A DNA stretch of 64,000 nt from Shewanella oneidensis MR-1 (GCF_000146165.2 NC_004347.2:1302001-1366000); one strand, 5' to 3'. Positions 37,816-47,973 are shown, numbered from the stretch's first letter. The notes: generated by a model from the sequence alone, not told the origin. Numbers and translations: made by a program.

Positions 37816-38031
37816 TTAGTATAAACGTACGCGACGTGCGTTTTCGCGAGAAAGCTTTTTAGCTAAACGTTTAACTGCAGCTGCTTTTGCGCGCTTACGT
37901 GCAGTAGTTGGCTTCTCGTAGAATTCACGAGCACGCACGTCGGCTAAAATACCAGCTTTTTCACAAGAGCGCTTGAAACGACGCAGAGCTACGTCGAATG
38001 GTTCGTTTTCACGTACTTTAATAATTGGCAT
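37816..38031 (-). CDS. rpsU: 30S ribosomal protein S21
   Basis: A 71-residue S21, the normal length: [20 protein letters not shown] followed by a strongly basic C-terminus ([16 protein letters not shown]). It binds the 30S platform and helps mRNA recognition. It is the first gene of the macromolecular-synthesis cluster, with a clear sigma-70 promoter and a leader hairpin upstream. Confidence 0.97.
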   Translation of the reverse strand: MPIIKVRENEPFDVALRRFKRSCEKAGILADVRAREFYEKPTTARKRAKAAAVKRLAKKLSRENARRVRLY

Positions 38032-38060
38032 ACGCCATCACCCCTTAGGTGTAGGTTGTG

Positions 38061-38080
38061 TGGTTCAATTGCTCGAACCA
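38061..38080 (-). promoter_or_regulatory. Hairpin in the rpsU leader
   Basis: TGGTTC (38061-38066) and GAACCA (38075-38080) pair across an 8-base loop about 30 bases before the rpsU ATG. Leader structures of ribosomal protein genes often serve feedback control; that role here is only a possibility. Confidence 0.35.
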
Positions 38081-38104
38081 AGTGTATTTAAAATGGTGCG
38101 GAAT

Positions 38105-38132
38105 TTTATACCGAGACAGCTAGGCTTGTAAA
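38105..38132 (-). promoter_or_regulatory. Sigma-70 promoter of the rpsU operon
   Basis: On the minus strand TTTACA and TATAAA are separated by 16 bases, about 75 bases before the rpsU start. Both hexamers differ from consensus by one base. Confidence 0.65.
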
Positions 38133-38245
38133 GCCCTAATCATTTGCGATGGGTTTAGGTGGTGGAATAGGGCGATTGTCGGCTGGAGTAATTGCTATCA
38201 TACAGGTAGAATTATTGCCCTTTGAAGATTTTGATTTGAGGCACC

Positions 38246-39262
38246 ATGCGGGTTCTAGGTATTGAGACATCCTGTGACGAGACAGGTATTGCCGTTTATG
38301 ACGATAAGCTGGGGTTACTTTCCCATGCTTTATATAGTCAGGTTAAGTTACATGCAGATTATGGTGGTGTGGTGCCTGAACTCGCCTCCCGCGACCATGT
38401 GCGCAAAATTGTCCCCTTGATCCGCCAAGCGTTGAAAAACGCCAATACTGATATTGCTGACATCGATGGTATCGCTTACACCAAAGGCCCAGGATTAATT
38501 GGGGCTTTATTAGTGGGCGCTTGTGTTGGTCGCTCGCTTGCCTTTGCATGGAACAAACCTGCCATCGGCGTGCACCATATGGAAGGGCATTTGCTTGCGC
38601 CTATGCTGGAAGAGGATGCACCAGAGTTTCCTTTTGTTGCACTGTTAGTGTCAGGCGGTCATTCCATGTTGGTCAAGGTTGATGGCATTGGCCTTTATGC
38701 AGTCTTAGGTGAATCAGTTGATGATGCTGCCGGTGAAGCCTTTGATAAAACGGCCAAGTTAATGGGGCTTGATTATCCAGGTGGACCACGTTTAGCCAAA
38801 CTTGCGGCAAAAGGTGAACCTGCAGGTTATCAATTTCCGCGCCCAATGACCGACAGACCAGGGCTTGATTTCAGCTTCTCAGGCCTTAAAACTTTCACCG
38901 CTAATACCATTGCGGCTGAACCTGATGATGAACAAACCCGTGCCAATATCGCCAGAGCTTTTGAAGAAGCGGTAGTTGATACTTTAGCGATAAAATGTCG
39001 CCGCGCGTTAAAACAAACGGGCTATAACCGTTTAGTGATTGCTGGGGGGGTGAGTGCTAATACCCGCTTACGGGAAACCTTGGCTGAGATGATGACCTCC
39101 ATTGGTGGCCGGGTTTATTATCCTCGCGGCGAGTTTTGTACTGACAATGGCGCCATGATTGCCTTTGCCGGATTGCAACGCTTAAAAGCAGGGCAGCAGG
39201 AAGACTTAGCAGTAAAAGGTCAACCAAGATGGCCGCTTGATACCTTACCGCCCTTGGCTTGA
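38246..39262 (+). CDS. tsaD: tRNA threonylcarbamoyladenosine transferase TsaD
   Basis: A 338-residue TsaD (formerly Gcp/YgjD). It opens [20 protein letters not shown], carries the metal-binding HHMEGH motif at about 110-115, and has FSFSGLKT and [10 protein letters not shown] in the ASKHA ATPase fold. With TsaB and TsaE it attaches threonylcarbamoyl to A37 of ANN-decoding tRNAs. It is divergent from rpsU, the common gammaproteobacterial arrangement. Confidence 0.96.
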   Translation: MRVLGIETSCDETGIAVYDDKLGLLSHALYSQVKLHADYGGVVPELASRDHVRKIVPLIRQALKNANTDIADIDGIAYTKGPGLIGALLVGACVGRSLAFAWNKPAIGVHHMEGHLLAPMLEEDAPEFPFVALLVSGGHSMLVKVDGIGLYAVLGESVDDAAGEAFDKTAKLMGLDYPGGPRLAKLAAKGEPAGYQFPRPMTDRPGLDFSFSGLKTFTANTIAAEPDDEQTRANIARAFEEAVVDTLAIKCRRALKQTGYNRLVIAGGVSANTRLRETLAEMMTSIGGRVYYPRGEFCTDNGAMIAFAGLQRLKAGQQEDLAVKGQPRWPLDTLPPLA

Positions 39263-39284
39263 TTCGTGACAAGTTAACCCGAAT

Positions 39285-39311
39285 AAAAACAGCGCATTAA
39301 GCGCTGTTTTT
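39285..39311. terminator. Bidirectional terminator between tsaD and plsY
   Basis: AAAAACAGCGC (39285-39295) pairs with GCGCTGTTTTT (39301-39311), giving T-runs in both directions for the convergent genes. Confidence 0.88.
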
Positions 39312-39340
39312 ATTTATATCCTGTAAAGATTAATCGTGGT

Positions 39341-39952
39341 CTAGGGGATTTTTGGGCGCCTTTTACGAGACACCTTAGATTCTTCCCCTTTGAGAAGTCG
39401 CTTAATATTATCTTTATGGCGAATGATAATTAGTGTCGAGAGCATCGCGACTGGAATGGTAAATCTATCGTCTAGCCACCAAGTATAAAGTGGTGCAAGC
39501 AGTGCGGTAATAATGGCTGCAAGTGAGGAGTAGCGACTAATCAAGACTAATACAACCCAAGATGCCATTAAACAAATTGCTAAGTCATCTCCAATAGGCG
39601 CCATTGCGCCAAATGCAGTTGCAACGCCTTTGCCACCTTTAAAACCAAAAAAGACGGGATAAATATGGCCAAGACAAGCGGCTATTGCAATCAAGCCTAA
39701 AGAGATGGCGTCGATACCCATCAAATAGGCAAGATAAGTTGGCAGGGCGCCTTTGAGCATATCGAAAAACAACACCATGGCAGCCGAGCTTGCGCCGCCA
39801 ATGCGCAGCACATTTGTTGCCCCTGGGTTGCCAGAGCCTTGAGATCTTGGATCGGGCAGGCCTCTCATCCTACACACTAGCACAGCACTTGAGACAGAAC
39901 CGGCTAAATAAGCGGCCACAATCATCAAAAGTGTCAGTGATAATTGACTCAC
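39341..39952 (-). CDS. plsY: Acyl-phosphate glycerol-3-phosphate acyltransferase PlsY
   Basis: A 203-residue inner-membrane enzyme starting at a GTG with AAGGA upstream. The family motifs are [11 protein letters not shown] and [17 protein letters not shown] near the start, and [10 protein letters not shown] in the middle. It acylates glycerol-3-phosphate with acyl-phosphate, the first step of phospholipid synthesis. The position opposite folB and beside tsaD is conserved in many gammaproteobacteria. The C-terminal tail is basic (KVSRKRRPK). Confidence 0.94.
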   Translation of the reverse strand: MSQLSLTLLMIVAAYLAGSVSSAVLVCRMRGLPDPRSQGSGNPGATNVLRIGGASSAAMVLFFDMLKGALPTYLAYLMGIDAISLGLIAIAACLGHIYPVFFGFKGGKGVATAFGAMAPIGDDLAICLMASWVVLVLISRYSSLAAIITALLAPLYTWWLDDRFTIPVAMLSTLIIIRHKDNIKRLLKGEESKVSRKRRPKIP

Positions 39953-40213
39953 ATTGGTTTCCTTACACGTCTTAAGGTATTATCGCGCCACAATTTAACA
40001 GCCTCTTGGCAAGCATTCAGTCATAAGCTGTGGCGATAACGCAACTTATCAGATTGCGACAGTTTCTGAACGAATAAATCCATTTGGGCGTTATCCTACT
40101 TCGGATTGGTCCGAGTAGAAAGTAAATTAGTTGTTCTATAGAGCGGCGGATTATACAGACTCTATTGTGTTTAGCTTATCAGACCTCATTGGCATGAGTG
40201 AGTAGGAATTAGT

Positions 40214-40564
40214 ATGGATAAAGTGCTTATTCGACAATTACGTATTGATACTGTGATTGGCGTCTACGAATGGGAAAAGAACATCCACCAAAGCCTGTTT
40301 TTAGATCTTGATATGGCTTGGGATAATCGGCCTGCTGCCGCGACCGATGACTATCAATATGCTCTTTGCTATGAGACGGTGTCCAATCGCTTGACGAAGC
40401 TTGTCACTGAAAAGCCTATTGAGTTAATTGAGACAGTTGCAGAACGGGTTGCAGAGTGTTTATTGAGTGAGTTTAAGGTGAGCTGGGTAAAAGTGGTGGT
40501 GATGAAGCCCGGTGCTGTACCTTCGGCCTCATCTGTTGGGGTTGAGATTGAGCGCTCACGTTAA
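40214..40564 (+). CDS. folB: Dihydroneopterin aldolase FolB
   Basis: A 116-residue FolB: MDKVLIRQLRIDTVIGVYEW with the substrate-pocket tyrosine/glutamate region, and the catalytic lysine region near WVKVVVMKPGAV. It cleaves dihydroneopterin to 6-hydroxymethyl-dihydropterin in folate synthesis. folK, the next enzyme of the pathway, follows 42 bases later on the same strand. Confidence 0.93.
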   Translation: MDKVLIRQLRIDTVIGVYEWEKNIHQSLFLDLDMAWDNRPAAATDDYQYALCYETVSNRLTKLVTEKPIELIETVAERVAECLLSEFKVSWVKVVVMKPGAVPSASSVGVEIERSR

Positions 40565-40606
40565 TTGAGGCTTTAGATTTAGTCGAAAGACGGTTCGGAC
40601 ATTTGC

Positions 40607-41110
40607 ATGGCACGTATATACATTAGTTTAGGCAGTAATATAGAACCCACTCACTACCTCAAGGCGGGTTTACAATCTTTACGCACATACTTCGGTCCCC
40701 TGCAACTTTCCTCTATGTATGAGAGTGAATCGGTGGGATTTAACGGTACCAATTTTTTAAATATGGTGGTCTGTGCCCAAACCGAGCTGAATATTGCCGA
40801 GGTAGTTGCGCAGTTTAAGCAAATCGAGCAAAATCACGGCCGGCTGATGGGGGCTAAAAAGTTCAGTCCAAGAACGCTAGATATTGATCTACTGCTTTAC
40901 GATGATGTTGTTTGTCAAACCCCAGTGATACTGCCCCGAGCCGAAATCGTCAGTAATGCTTTTGTGTTGTGGCCTTTATCTGAAATTGCGCCGGATTTGA
41001 TTCACCCATTGCAGCAGAAAACCTATGTCGCAATGTGGGATGAATATGATAAAACGTCACAAAAGCTTTGGCCTGTGACCTTTGAATGGCCTTATGGGCT
41101 GACTTTTTAA
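40607..41110 (+). CDS. folK: HPPK, FolK
   Basis: A 167-residue pyrophosphokinase: YISLGSNIEP at the start, MYESESVGF, and the catalytic metal aspartates in FSPRTLDIDLLLYDD. It adds pyrophosphate to hydroxymethyl-dihydropterin in folate synthesis. It lies between folB and uppP, with uppP only 18 bases after the stop. Confidence 0.93.
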   Translation: MARIYISLGSNIEPTHYLKAGLQSLRTYFGPLQLSSMYESESVGFNGTNFLNMVVCAQTELNIAEVVAQFKQIEQNHGRLMGAKKFSPRTLDIDLLLYDDVVCQTPVILPRAEIVSNAFVLWPLSEIAPDLIHPLQQKTYVAMWDEYDKTSQKLWPVTFEWPYGLTF

Positions 41111-41128
41111 TTGATTGATAGGATTGTC

Positions 41129-41929
41129 ATGGATACGTTTCAGGTAATTATTTTAGCGCTAATTCAAGGGTTAACAGAATTTCTTCCTATTTCCAGCTCG
41201 GCTCACCTTATCTTACCTGCGCAGCTTTTAGGTTGGGAAGATCAAGGGTTATCCTTCGACGTAGCTGTGAATACGGGTTCGTTATTCGCCGTGGTGATTT
41301 ATTTTAGACATGAGCTCTGGGCTATGTTTAAGGCGTGGATTGCCAGCATAGTGAAAGGTCAGCATTCCGATGATAGTAAGCTAGCGTGGTGGATCATTCT
41401 TGCTACTTTACCTGCGGTCTTTTTTGGCTTTATGGCGAAAGACTTTATTGCAACCCATCTGCGTAATACCGGTGTGATAGCCGTGACCACGGTGGTGTTT
41501 GGTTTGTTGCTTTGGTGGGCGGATAAAATGTCACGTCACGATTTAACCATTTATCAAACAGGTTGGCGTAAGGCGTTATTAATTGGTTTTGCTCAGGCGT
41601 TGGCGTTAATTCCAGGTACTTCACGCTCAGGCGCGACGATGACTGCTGCACTCATGTTAGGCCTTAGTCGTGATGCGGCGGCGCGTTTTTCCTTTTTGAT
41701 GTCTGTGCCTGTGAGTTTAGGTGCGGCAATTTTAGTGGGTAAAGATTTGGCTGAGAGCCCGCTTCCCATTGATTATCAAGCGCTGACCCTCGGAACAGTG
41801 ATTTCCTTTGCTGCGGCTTATCTATGTATTCATTATTTCTTGAAAATTATTAGCCGCATGGGTATGACGCCTTTCGTGATTTATCGTCTGGCCCTTGGTG
41901 CTGTGTTGTGTGGATTTATCTTCTTATAA
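41129..41929 (+). CDS. uppP: Undecaprenyl-diphosphatase UppP (BacA)
   Basis: A 266-residue membrane phosphatase. The ATG at 41129 with GGA upstream ([20 protein letters not shown]) is preferred to the TTG at 41111. The active-site motifs are [12 protein letters not shown] and [14 protein letters not shown]. About eight membrane helices are expected. It recycles undecaprenyl diphosphate for cell-wall synthesis and can confer bacitracin tolerance. A terminator follows the gene. Confidence 0.95.
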   Translation: MDTFQVIILALIQGLTEFLPISSSAHLILPAQLLGWEDQGLSFDVAVNTGSLFAVVIYFRHELWAMFKAWIASIVKGQHSDDSKLAWWIILATLPAVFFGFMAKDFIATHLRNTGVIAVTTVVFGLLLWWADKMSRHDLTIYQTGWRKALLIGFAQALALIPGTSRSGATMTAALMLGLSRDAAARFSFLMSVPVSLGAAILVGKDLAESPLPIDYQALTLGTVISFAAAYLCIHYFLKIISRMGMTPFVIYRLALGAVLCGFIFL

Positions 41930-41948
41930 TGCACAGGCTCTTTTGCCA

Positions 41949-41975
41949 AAAAATCGGGTCTAGCGCCCGATTTTT
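41949..41975 (+). terminator. Terminator after uppP
   Basis: AAAAATCGGG (41949-41958) pairs with CCCGATTTTT (41966-41975) across TCTAGCG, with the T-run within the stem end. Confidence 0.85.
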
Positions 41976-42013
41976 GTGTTTTTAGGCATGAGTTTTTGTT
42001 TCCGGAGTTGTTT

Positions 42014-42841
42014 ATGAGCCTTCTATTTCAATGCCCGACCTGTGGTTTGGCGCTGATGCAACATCAGGCATCCCAAGGTTTTTATTGTGCTAACAAGCAC
42101 CATTTTGATAAGAATGCAGCAGGGTATTGGGTATTCACAAAGCCCGCTCGTCAAAAACCAACTGGGGATAGTCGTCAACAGGTAAGAGCTAAACACTTCT
42201 TGCTTGAGTCGGGAGTTTTTACGCCCTTGATCGACAAAATAGGCGAGATGATCGCAGCACATTTACAGCCGAATGATTGCCTGTTGGATTACGAGTGTGC
42301 GGAAGGCTTCTATTTACGCGCGTTATCTTCGACGCTGTCTAAACTGACCAATGGAATAAATGTCCAGTACACTGGTGTTGCAGACGCGGAAAATACCATT
42401 TTTGCTGCCGCTAAAGCGCAAACGCCTGCGGCGCTCTGTTTAACTACATCCAAGGTATTACCTTTTGCTGATAATTGTCTCGATTTTATCACTGTGGTAG
42501 ATAGACCGTTGAAGGGCAAAGAATGTGTACGCATTCTTAAAGAGCAGGGATTTATGTTGCAGGTGATCCCCGGCGCTCGACATCTGTGGCAAATTAAAGC
42601 TCTCATTTATCCCGAACTCGCTGAAAAATCCGTCCAAGTAAACCTGCCTTCTGGGTTAACGGTGAAAGAACAGCAGCGATTACAATTCAGTTTGTCAGTG
42701 ACGGGTGAACAAGCGTTAGTATTACTCGATATGACGCCCTACGCATGGCGCGCATCGGATAAAGTAAAACACCTTATTCGGAGCCAAGCATTCGATAAGC
42801 TAGAAATCGATTTTACTTTAGTCCTAGCGCAAAAGTTATAA
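42014..42841 (+). CDS. RlmA-like rRNA methyltransferase homolog with degenerate SAM motif
   Basis: A 275-residue homolog of 23S rRNA (G745) methyltransferase RlmA. The start at 42014 has GGAG upstream. The N-terminal zinc finger is complete (CPTC... C..KHHF), and the C-terminal end (DMTPYAWRA) matches RlmA closely. The SAM-binding motif I, DIGCGEGYY in E. coli as I recall it, reads DYECAEGFY here, so two of its glycines are lost. Later motifs are also weak. It may therefore bind rRNA without methylating, or use an altered cofactor site. Family membership is firm; activity is not. Confidence 0.78.
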   Translation: MSLLFQCPTCGLALMQHQASQGFYCANKHHFDKNAAGYWVFTKPARQKPTGDSRQQVRAKHFLLESGVFTPLIDKIGEMIAAHLQPNDCLLDYECAEGFYLRALSSTLSKLTNGINVQYTGVADAENTIFAAAKAQTPAALCLTTSKVLPFADNCLDFITVVDRPLKGKECVRILKEQGFMLQVIPGARHLWQIKALIYPELAEKSVQVNLPSGLTVKEQQRLQFSLSVTGEQALVLLDMTPYAWRASDKVKHLIRSQAFDKLEIDFTLVLAQKL

Positions 42842-43223
42842 TTACGTTTTAACTCGCCCTAGGCAAATGGTCTGATAAAAATTTACGCTTTTAGATAAAT
42901 CAGCAGAAGTACTAGAAAACACAACAGTCGATTTTACGGCTGGTATCAATAGTAAAACTGATGGGGAGTTTACCTGCGATGAGGTTTAACTAAGACGATA
43001 AAGCTCGGTGGCGAGAAAGATAGGTAAGTATTAGATTGACTGCGCTAATAAGGGGTAGCAGATAACTGATAATTTTTACTTGATAAAAAAGAGGGAAGAG
43101 CACTATCAGTAATAGTAGTTAAATATTTGCCATAAAAAAAGGCTTGAGATAGGTGTGCTATTCGCTTTCATCTTTCTCAAGCCTTTGATTTCAACCTGAT
43201 AATTACAGGTTAATCACTTATCA
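42842..43223. other. Intergenic region between the RlmA-like gene and lpp
   Basis: About 380 A+T-rich bases between convergent genes. The lpp terminator lies at 43138-43186. Nothing else is recognised, and no coding frame longer than about 30 codons has a good ribosome site. Confidence 0.6.
43138..43186 (-). terminator. Terminator after the lipoprotein gene
   Basis: AAAGGCTTGAG (43138-43148) and CTCAAGCCTTT (43176-43186) form an 11-bp perfect stem. On the minus strand it is followed by TTTTATGG. Confidence 0.75.
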
Positions 43224-43490
43224 TTACTTCTTGTAACGAGAAGCAACGTTGTCTAGACGGTCGTTAGCGCGTTTAGCTTCTGCTTGTGCGTCCATAGCTG
43301 CTGCTTTAGCATCTTTAACGTCTGCAGACAGTTTGCCTTGCTCTGATTTCAGAGAGCTAACATCAGCTGACAATTGATCAACTTTGTTGCCCAGAGTTGC
43401 AACGCTTTCTTCCAGAGCAGTAGTGTTTGCACAACCACCTAGTAGGGCAGTCATTGCTAAACCAGCAATCATCAGTACTTTTTTGTTCAT
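43224..43490 (-). CDS. lpp: Lpp-type major outer-membrane lipoprotein
   Basis: An 88-residue lipoprotein. The start MNKKVLMIAGLAMTALLGGC at 43490 gives a standard signal peptide with an LGGC lipobox; the longer frame from 43535 does not. The mature part is a continuous heptad-repeat coiled coil (VATLGNKVDQLSADVSSLK...) ending RYKK, where Lpp carries the lysine that links to peptidoglycan. It ties the outer membrane to the wall. A strong terminator follows, as expected for an abundant protein. Confidence 0.9.
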   Translation of the reverse strand: MNKKVLMIAGLAMTALLGGCANTTALEESVATLGNKVDQLSADVSSLKSEQGKLSADVKDAKAAAMDAQAEAKRANDRLDNVASRYKK

Positions 43491-43723
43491 TGTAAAAAAT
43501 CCCTTAAAATAGGTTGGATTTGAATGTTTCGTCACTTGGGAATCGAAACTGCCTAATTATGACATAGCTATTTTAATTTGCTACGAATATTAATGGGTTT
43601 AACCACTATAGACAGATAAATTTTTTTGAAAAGTGTTTTTTCTAGGCTATATCCCCATTTTTCATCGAAAAATAGGGCTGGATTTACGAGAAGTTGTGCA
43701 TATTTTTACAAATAAGTTACAGT

Positions 43724-44974
43724 TTATGGCGTCTGTTTGGTTTGTTGTCTCGACCAATTGGCTTTTATTTGCTCAATGATTTCAATTCGCTTCGAATAGA
43801 GTGCTTGTTTTATCTGTGCCCCCTGAAATCCTGCCTCTATGATGTTTTTTACATTTACATTATTTGCGGCTAAAAAACACGCATTAAGATAGTCACTCTG
43901 TGGATAGGCTTGGTGTTCGAATCCTGTGCGACCGCGCATATCGGCAATACAAGCCAACAATAGTTGATTAAGTCTTTCAGGTTTGCGCCAAAAATCGGCT
44001 TTATCGAAAATCTTTATAATGGTTTCAGCCCTTAACTCAAACGCTTGGTGCACGTTTTGGTGTTGATCACTAACCAATAGGGCGAGATCGCGATACTCGT
44101 TAGGAACACGAAGCCGCTCGCACAATGCTTTTATGAGCGGTAGTCCTTTTTGTCCGTGTCCATGGTGCTTGGGTAAGTGTTCTTTAGGACTTAATGTTTT
44201 ACCTAGATCGTGAACTAAGGCTGCAAAGCGCACGACTTTTTCCTGTGTAAGTAACGCTGCTTGAGCCAATACCATCAGGGTATGAAGGCCTATATCTATC
44301 TCTGGGTGCCATTTTTCGGGTTGCGGGACACCAAAGAGAGCATCAATCTCGGGAAAGAGAATTTTCAATGCGCCACATTGACGCAGCACTAGGAAAAAGA
44401 CTTCTGGATTTGGGCCACTGAGACTTTTATCTACTTCTTGCCAGACACGCTCTGGTGTTATGGCATTTAACTCCTCGGTTTGGCTCATATGCTGCATTAG
44501 GGCCAGTGTTTCATTGGCAATTTCAAAACCTAAGCTATGAAAACGTGCGGCAAAGCGGGCGACTCTCAGGACCCTTAACGGATCTTCTGAAAAGGCAGCT
44601 GAAACATGTCGCAGTTGGCGTGCTTTTATATCTGCAATACCTTGATAGGGATCGTATAAATTGCCTTCTTCATCCTTGGCAATGGCATTAATGGTTAAAT
44701 CCCGTCTAAGCAAATCCTGCTCTAGGGTGACATCAGGACTGGCATAACAGCTAAAGCCACCATAGCCTAAACCGACTTTGCGCTCCGTTCGCGCCAATGC
44801 ATATTCTTGCTGGGTTTTAGGATGTAAAAAGACTGGGAAGTCTTTACCCACTTGGCGATAACCTAGTTGCTGCATTTGCTCAGGTGTGGCACCGACAACC
44901 ATATAATCTTTATCTTTTATCGGGAGATTAAGCAGGCTGTCTCGAACAGCACCGCCAACTAAGTAAATTTTCAC
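43724..44974 (-). CDS. cca: CCA-adding tRNA nucleotidyltransferase
   Basis: A 416-residue enzyme. The nucleotidyltransferase head has GGAVRDSLL and the DKDYMVVG acids, then [21 protein letters not shown] and TPERVW. A C-terminal HD phosphohydrolase domain is shown by [10 protein letters not shown] and the following HHGHGQKG. This HD type is the gammaproteobacterial bifunctional Cca. It builds and repairs the CCA end of tRNAs. It is divergent from gspA. Confidence 0.94.
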   Translation of the reverse strand: MKIYLVGGAVRDSLLNLPIKDKDYMVVGATPEQMQQLGYRQVGKDFPVFLHPKTQQEYALARTERKVGLGYGGFSCYASPDVTLEQDLLRRDLTINAIAKDEEGNLYDPYQGIADIKARQLRHVSAAFSEDPLRVLRVARFAARFHSLGFEIANETLALMQHMSQTEELNAITPERVWQEVDKSLSGPNPEVFFLVLRQCGALKILFPEIDALFGVPQPEKWHPEIDIGLHTLMVLAQAALLTQEKVVRFAALVHDLGKTLSPKEHLPKHHGHGQKGLPLIKALCERLRVPNEYRDLALLVSDQHQNVHQAFELRAETIIKIFDKADFWRKPERLNQLLLACIADMRGRTGFEHQAYPQSDYLNACFLAANNVNVKNIIEAGFQGAQIKQALYSKRIEIIEQIKANWSRQQTKQTP

Positions 44975-45148
44975 AGGAATATTTTAGCTAGTGTGTCATA
45001 AAGGTAGCTTAACACGATGAAGCTATCGCAAGGCGAATTGGAGTGTAGATATTTATTAGAATGTCACATCCATGTTGCTGATGCTTTGACAATATCCTTA
45101 GGACGTTTTAACGTGGTGCGTTATTTTTAGCTTAGGATGATTGGTGGT

Positions 45149-46813
45149 ATGTACAAGGCCTTTTATGGACTCAGTGATAACCCTTTTTCGATTGCACCCA
45201 ATCCTCATTATTTATTCTTGAGTGACAGACACAGAGAAGCCTTAGCCCATTTAACCTATGGACTAGGAGAAACTGGTGGCTTTGTGTTATTAACGGGGGA
45301 GGTAGGTACAGGGAAGACAACAGTATCTCGTTGTTTGCTTGGGCAATTGCCCGATAATACCGATACCGCATTTATTTTAAATCCTTCGCTGACTGAGTTG
45401 GAGTTACTCGCCACATTGTGTGATGAGTTGAAGATTAGCTATGGCGAAAATCCAACACTCAAGCAATTGACTGATCATCTGAGCCGTTTTTTACTGGCCA
45501 ATCATGAGAAGGGCCGCAAAACCGTACTTATTATCGATGAGGCGCAGCATCTTCGCGCTGAAGTATTAGAGCAATTAAGGTTGCTGACTAATCTTGAGAC
45601 CGATACTAAAAAACTGCTGCAAGTTATTTTGATTGGTCAACCTGAACTGCAACTGTTACTTAAACGGCAAGAACTCCGCCAGTTAGCCCAGCGGATCACT
45701 GCTCGTTATCATTTATTACCCTTAAATGAAGACGAAATAACCCTTTACGTATTGCACCGTTTGCAGGTTGCTGGTCGTTTTGAACCATTATTTACCCGAA
45801 AAGCCATTAAGGTGTTGCATAAATACAGTGGTGGTATCCCTCGTCTAATCAACTTGTTGTGCGAGCGAGCCCTGATGGCGGGGTATGCTCAATCTAAAGT
45901 ACCTATTGATCATCATATGGTGAGGCAAGCGGCGGCTGAAGTATTAGGAGAGGAAAAACCTTCGCAGAATAAGTTCCTGTGGCCGAGTGCGATTGCAGCC
46001 GCCCTTGTTCTCACTTTCGGTGTGTCTTACTGGTTGTTTACGGATCATGCTGTCGTTGCCACTGTGGCGAACGAGAACGTGACTCAACCTAAGCAAACCG
46101 TTATTGCTGAAAATGCCGTCCAGCAAAGCCAAACGGCATTAACGAATACTGCGCCAGCGATCACTCTGGCTCAAACACCTGCGGCACCGGATCCGAACTT
46201 GCGCGTGTTGCAGGAGGCTATAAAGCAGAGTCGACAAATTGATACAGCCTTTGCTGGTCTCTTTAATGTGTGGGGTAAAGTCCCCTTTAAAGGCTTAACC
46301 GCCTGTCAGTCAGCATTTGAGCAGGGACTGTCATGTTACCAGCAGCAAGGCAATTGGATGTCGCTCACGCGGCTAAATTATCCTGCGGTTGTATATTTAG
46401 TTGATGATAATCAACAAGATTTTTATGGCGCTGTGATTGCGGTCGACGGTGAGCAATTGCTAATGCAGTTAGGCGAGCAACAATTGTGGGTGGAAAGGAC
46501 TTGGTTTAATCAACATTTTAGTGGCACGTTTGAAATACTGTGGCAAGCGCCCAATCTGCCTATGATGGAAATTAGCCAGAAATCGAGCCCTGGACAACTA
46601 CAGTGGTTGGAGAATGCTCTAGCGCATGTGGCTAAACGACCTTCACGCCGAGTCAGCCAATTTGATCTTAAGTTGGAGAATGATCTTAAAGCCTTCCAAA
46701 GCCAACATGGTTTGAAGGCTGACGGTATTGCAGGTAATCAAACTTTAGTGAGACTGAATTTGTACTTAAGTGATCAAGGGCCGCGCCTAACCGATAATGG
46801 AGCGCAGAGTTAA
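45149..46813 (+). CDS. gspA: Type II secretion assembly ATPase GspA (ExeA-like) with peptidoglycan-binding domain
   Basis: A 554-residue protein. The ATG at 45149 gives MYKAFYGLSDNPFSIAPNPH, the usual family start; an ATG four codons earlier is possible. The AAA ATPase has Walker A GEVGTGKTT (50-58) and Walker B LIIDEAQ. A membrane helix lies at about 275-295. The C-terminal end contains a PG_binding_1-type motif (FQSQHGLKADGIAGNQTLVRL). With GspB it helps pass and place the T2SS secretin through the peptidoglycan. gspB starts within its stop codon. Confidence 0.88.
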   Translation: MYKAFYGLSDNPFSIAPNPHYLFLSDRHREALAHLTYGLGETGGFVLLTGEVGTGKTTVSRCLLGQLPDNTDTAFILNPSLTELELLATLCDELKISYGENPTLKQLTDHLSRFLLANHEKGRKTVLIIDEAQHLRAEVLEQLRLLTNLETDTKKLLQVILIGQPELQLLLKRQELRQLAQRITARYHLLPLNEDEITLYVLHRLQVAGRFEPLFTRKAIKVLHKYSGGIPRLINLLCERALMAGYAQSKVPIDHHMVRQAAAEVLGEEKPSQNKFLWPSAIAAALVLTFGVSYWLFTDHAVVATVANENVTQPKQTVIAENAVQQSQTALTNTAPAITLAQTPAAPDPNLRVLQEAIKQSRQIDTAFAGLFNVWGKVPFKGLTACQSAFEQGLSCYQQQGNWMSLTRLNYPAVVYLVDDNQQDFYGAVIAVDGEQLLMQLGEQQLWVERTWFNQHFSGTFEILWQAPNLPMMEISQKSSPGQLQWLENALAHVAKRPSRRVSQFDLKLENDLKAFQSQHGLKADGIAGNQTLVRLNLYLSDQGPRLTDNGAQS

Positions 46814-47919
46814 TGTCCATTTTACTCGACGCGGTAACCCGTAATAAACAGCAGCAATCTTCAGCGTTACCCGATGCGGTATTAACGCCAAGGCCGAGTT
46901 ATCCTACGCCCCGAAAGGCTGCGTTTCCTGTTGCTAAATTGTCGTTGCTCGCTGTCGCGATTGCTCTCGGTGTAGGGGGCGCATGGGGAGTTGCGAATTG
47001 GCAACAGTCAAGTTCAATGGCTGTTTTGAAGGCCAATGATGCTCATAAGAGTAATACCTATCAGGGGGCTGTGATAGCTGAACACGCTTCAAAGACAGGC
47101 TCCGATGCTGTAGTTACCCAGACACAAATTAACAGAGAACTATCTGTAAGTGCGACTTCTGAGCCAGAGGTTTCACCAGATACATTGCCTCAAGGTGCAA
47201 GAGGAACTGCTGGATTTCGATTAGCAGGAAAAGTCGCTTTACCCAGGGAGCAGGTATTAAATGAGCAGCCGTTAAGCATGCAAGGCTATGTTAACTCAAA
47301 CATGAGTTCGGCTCAGACGCTGTCAGCGAATCCTGCTACTACTGATCCTAGTTACGATGATTATCTCGCCACCTCGGCGGCGTTGGATGAGACTGTTCGT
47401 CGACAATCATCAATGGAAAATATGGTTGAACCACAAGAGGTCGCCGAACCAGAGCCAATCATGTTGGGTGCTAGTGCGAATGGTCAAGGCTTAGCGACAC
47501 TTGAGGCGTTACGTCAGCAAGTTAATGCTGCAGCAGTTGATGTGGGGTTGGATACGACGCAGAGTCGTAAAGATGATGAATTGGTTGCGACTTTCCAAGA
47601 TGCGCTGAAAGATGTGGAATATGTTAATGCGGCTAAAACACCGGTAACCGAACCTAAACTTGATCCTATCCCTAAAACCGAAAACGACGATATTCCCAAA
47701 TACGGGCAACTGCCGGCGGGATTACAGTTACAAGTGCCTGAATTTAATATTGTTGCCCACGTTTATTCAACCGATGCGAGCCAGCGTTGGCTAAACGTTG
47801 ATGGCGCAGAGTTACAGGAAGGCGATATGATCGTTGGCAAATTGAAGATTATTGCTATTCGCCCGCGGGATATCGTTTTAGACATTCAAGGAACGCAATT
47901 TAGGGTTCCGGCGATTTAG
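46813..47919 (+). CDS. gspB: Type II secretion assembly protein GspB (ExeB-like)
   Basis: A 368-residue bitopic membrane protein starting in the TAATG overlap with gspA. A short cytoplasmic segment (MSILLDAVTRNKQQQ) is followed by a helix at about 43-62, a long low-complexity periplasmic linker, and a conserved C-terminal domain (PEFNIVAHVYSTDASQRWL... FRVPAI) typical of GspB/PulB. It partners GspA in secretin assembly. The rest of the T2SS genes are not in the window. A terminator follows. Confidence 0.86.
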   Translation: MSILLDAVTRNKQQQSSALPDAVLTPRPSYPTPRKAAFPVAKLSLLAVAIALGVGGAWGVANWQQSSSMAVLKANDAHKSNTYQGAVIAEHASKTGSDAVVTQTQINRELSVSATSEPEVSPDTLPQGARGTAGFRLAGKVALPREQVLNEQPLSMQGYVNSNMSSAQTLSANPATTDPSYDDYLATSAALDETVRRQSSMENMVEPQEVAEPEPIMLGASANGQGLATLEALRQQVNAAAVDVGLDTTQSRKDDELVATFQDALKDVEYVNAAKTPVTEPKLDPIPKTENDDIPKYGQLPAGLQLQVPEFNIVAHVYSTDASQRWLNVDGAELQEGDMIVGKLKIIAIRPRDIVLDIQGTQFRVPAI

Positions 47920-47937
47920 CTAGACCTGTTAACGAGA

Positions 47938-47961
47938 AAAGGCGCTAAAAGGCGCCTTTCT
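47938..47961 (+). terminator. Terminator after gspB
   Basis: AAAGGCGC (47938-47945) pairs with GCGCCTTT (47952-47959) across TAAAAG, followed by CTT. It lies 19 bases past the gspB stop. Confidence 0.65.
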
Positions 47962-47973
47962 TATCACAGTAGA

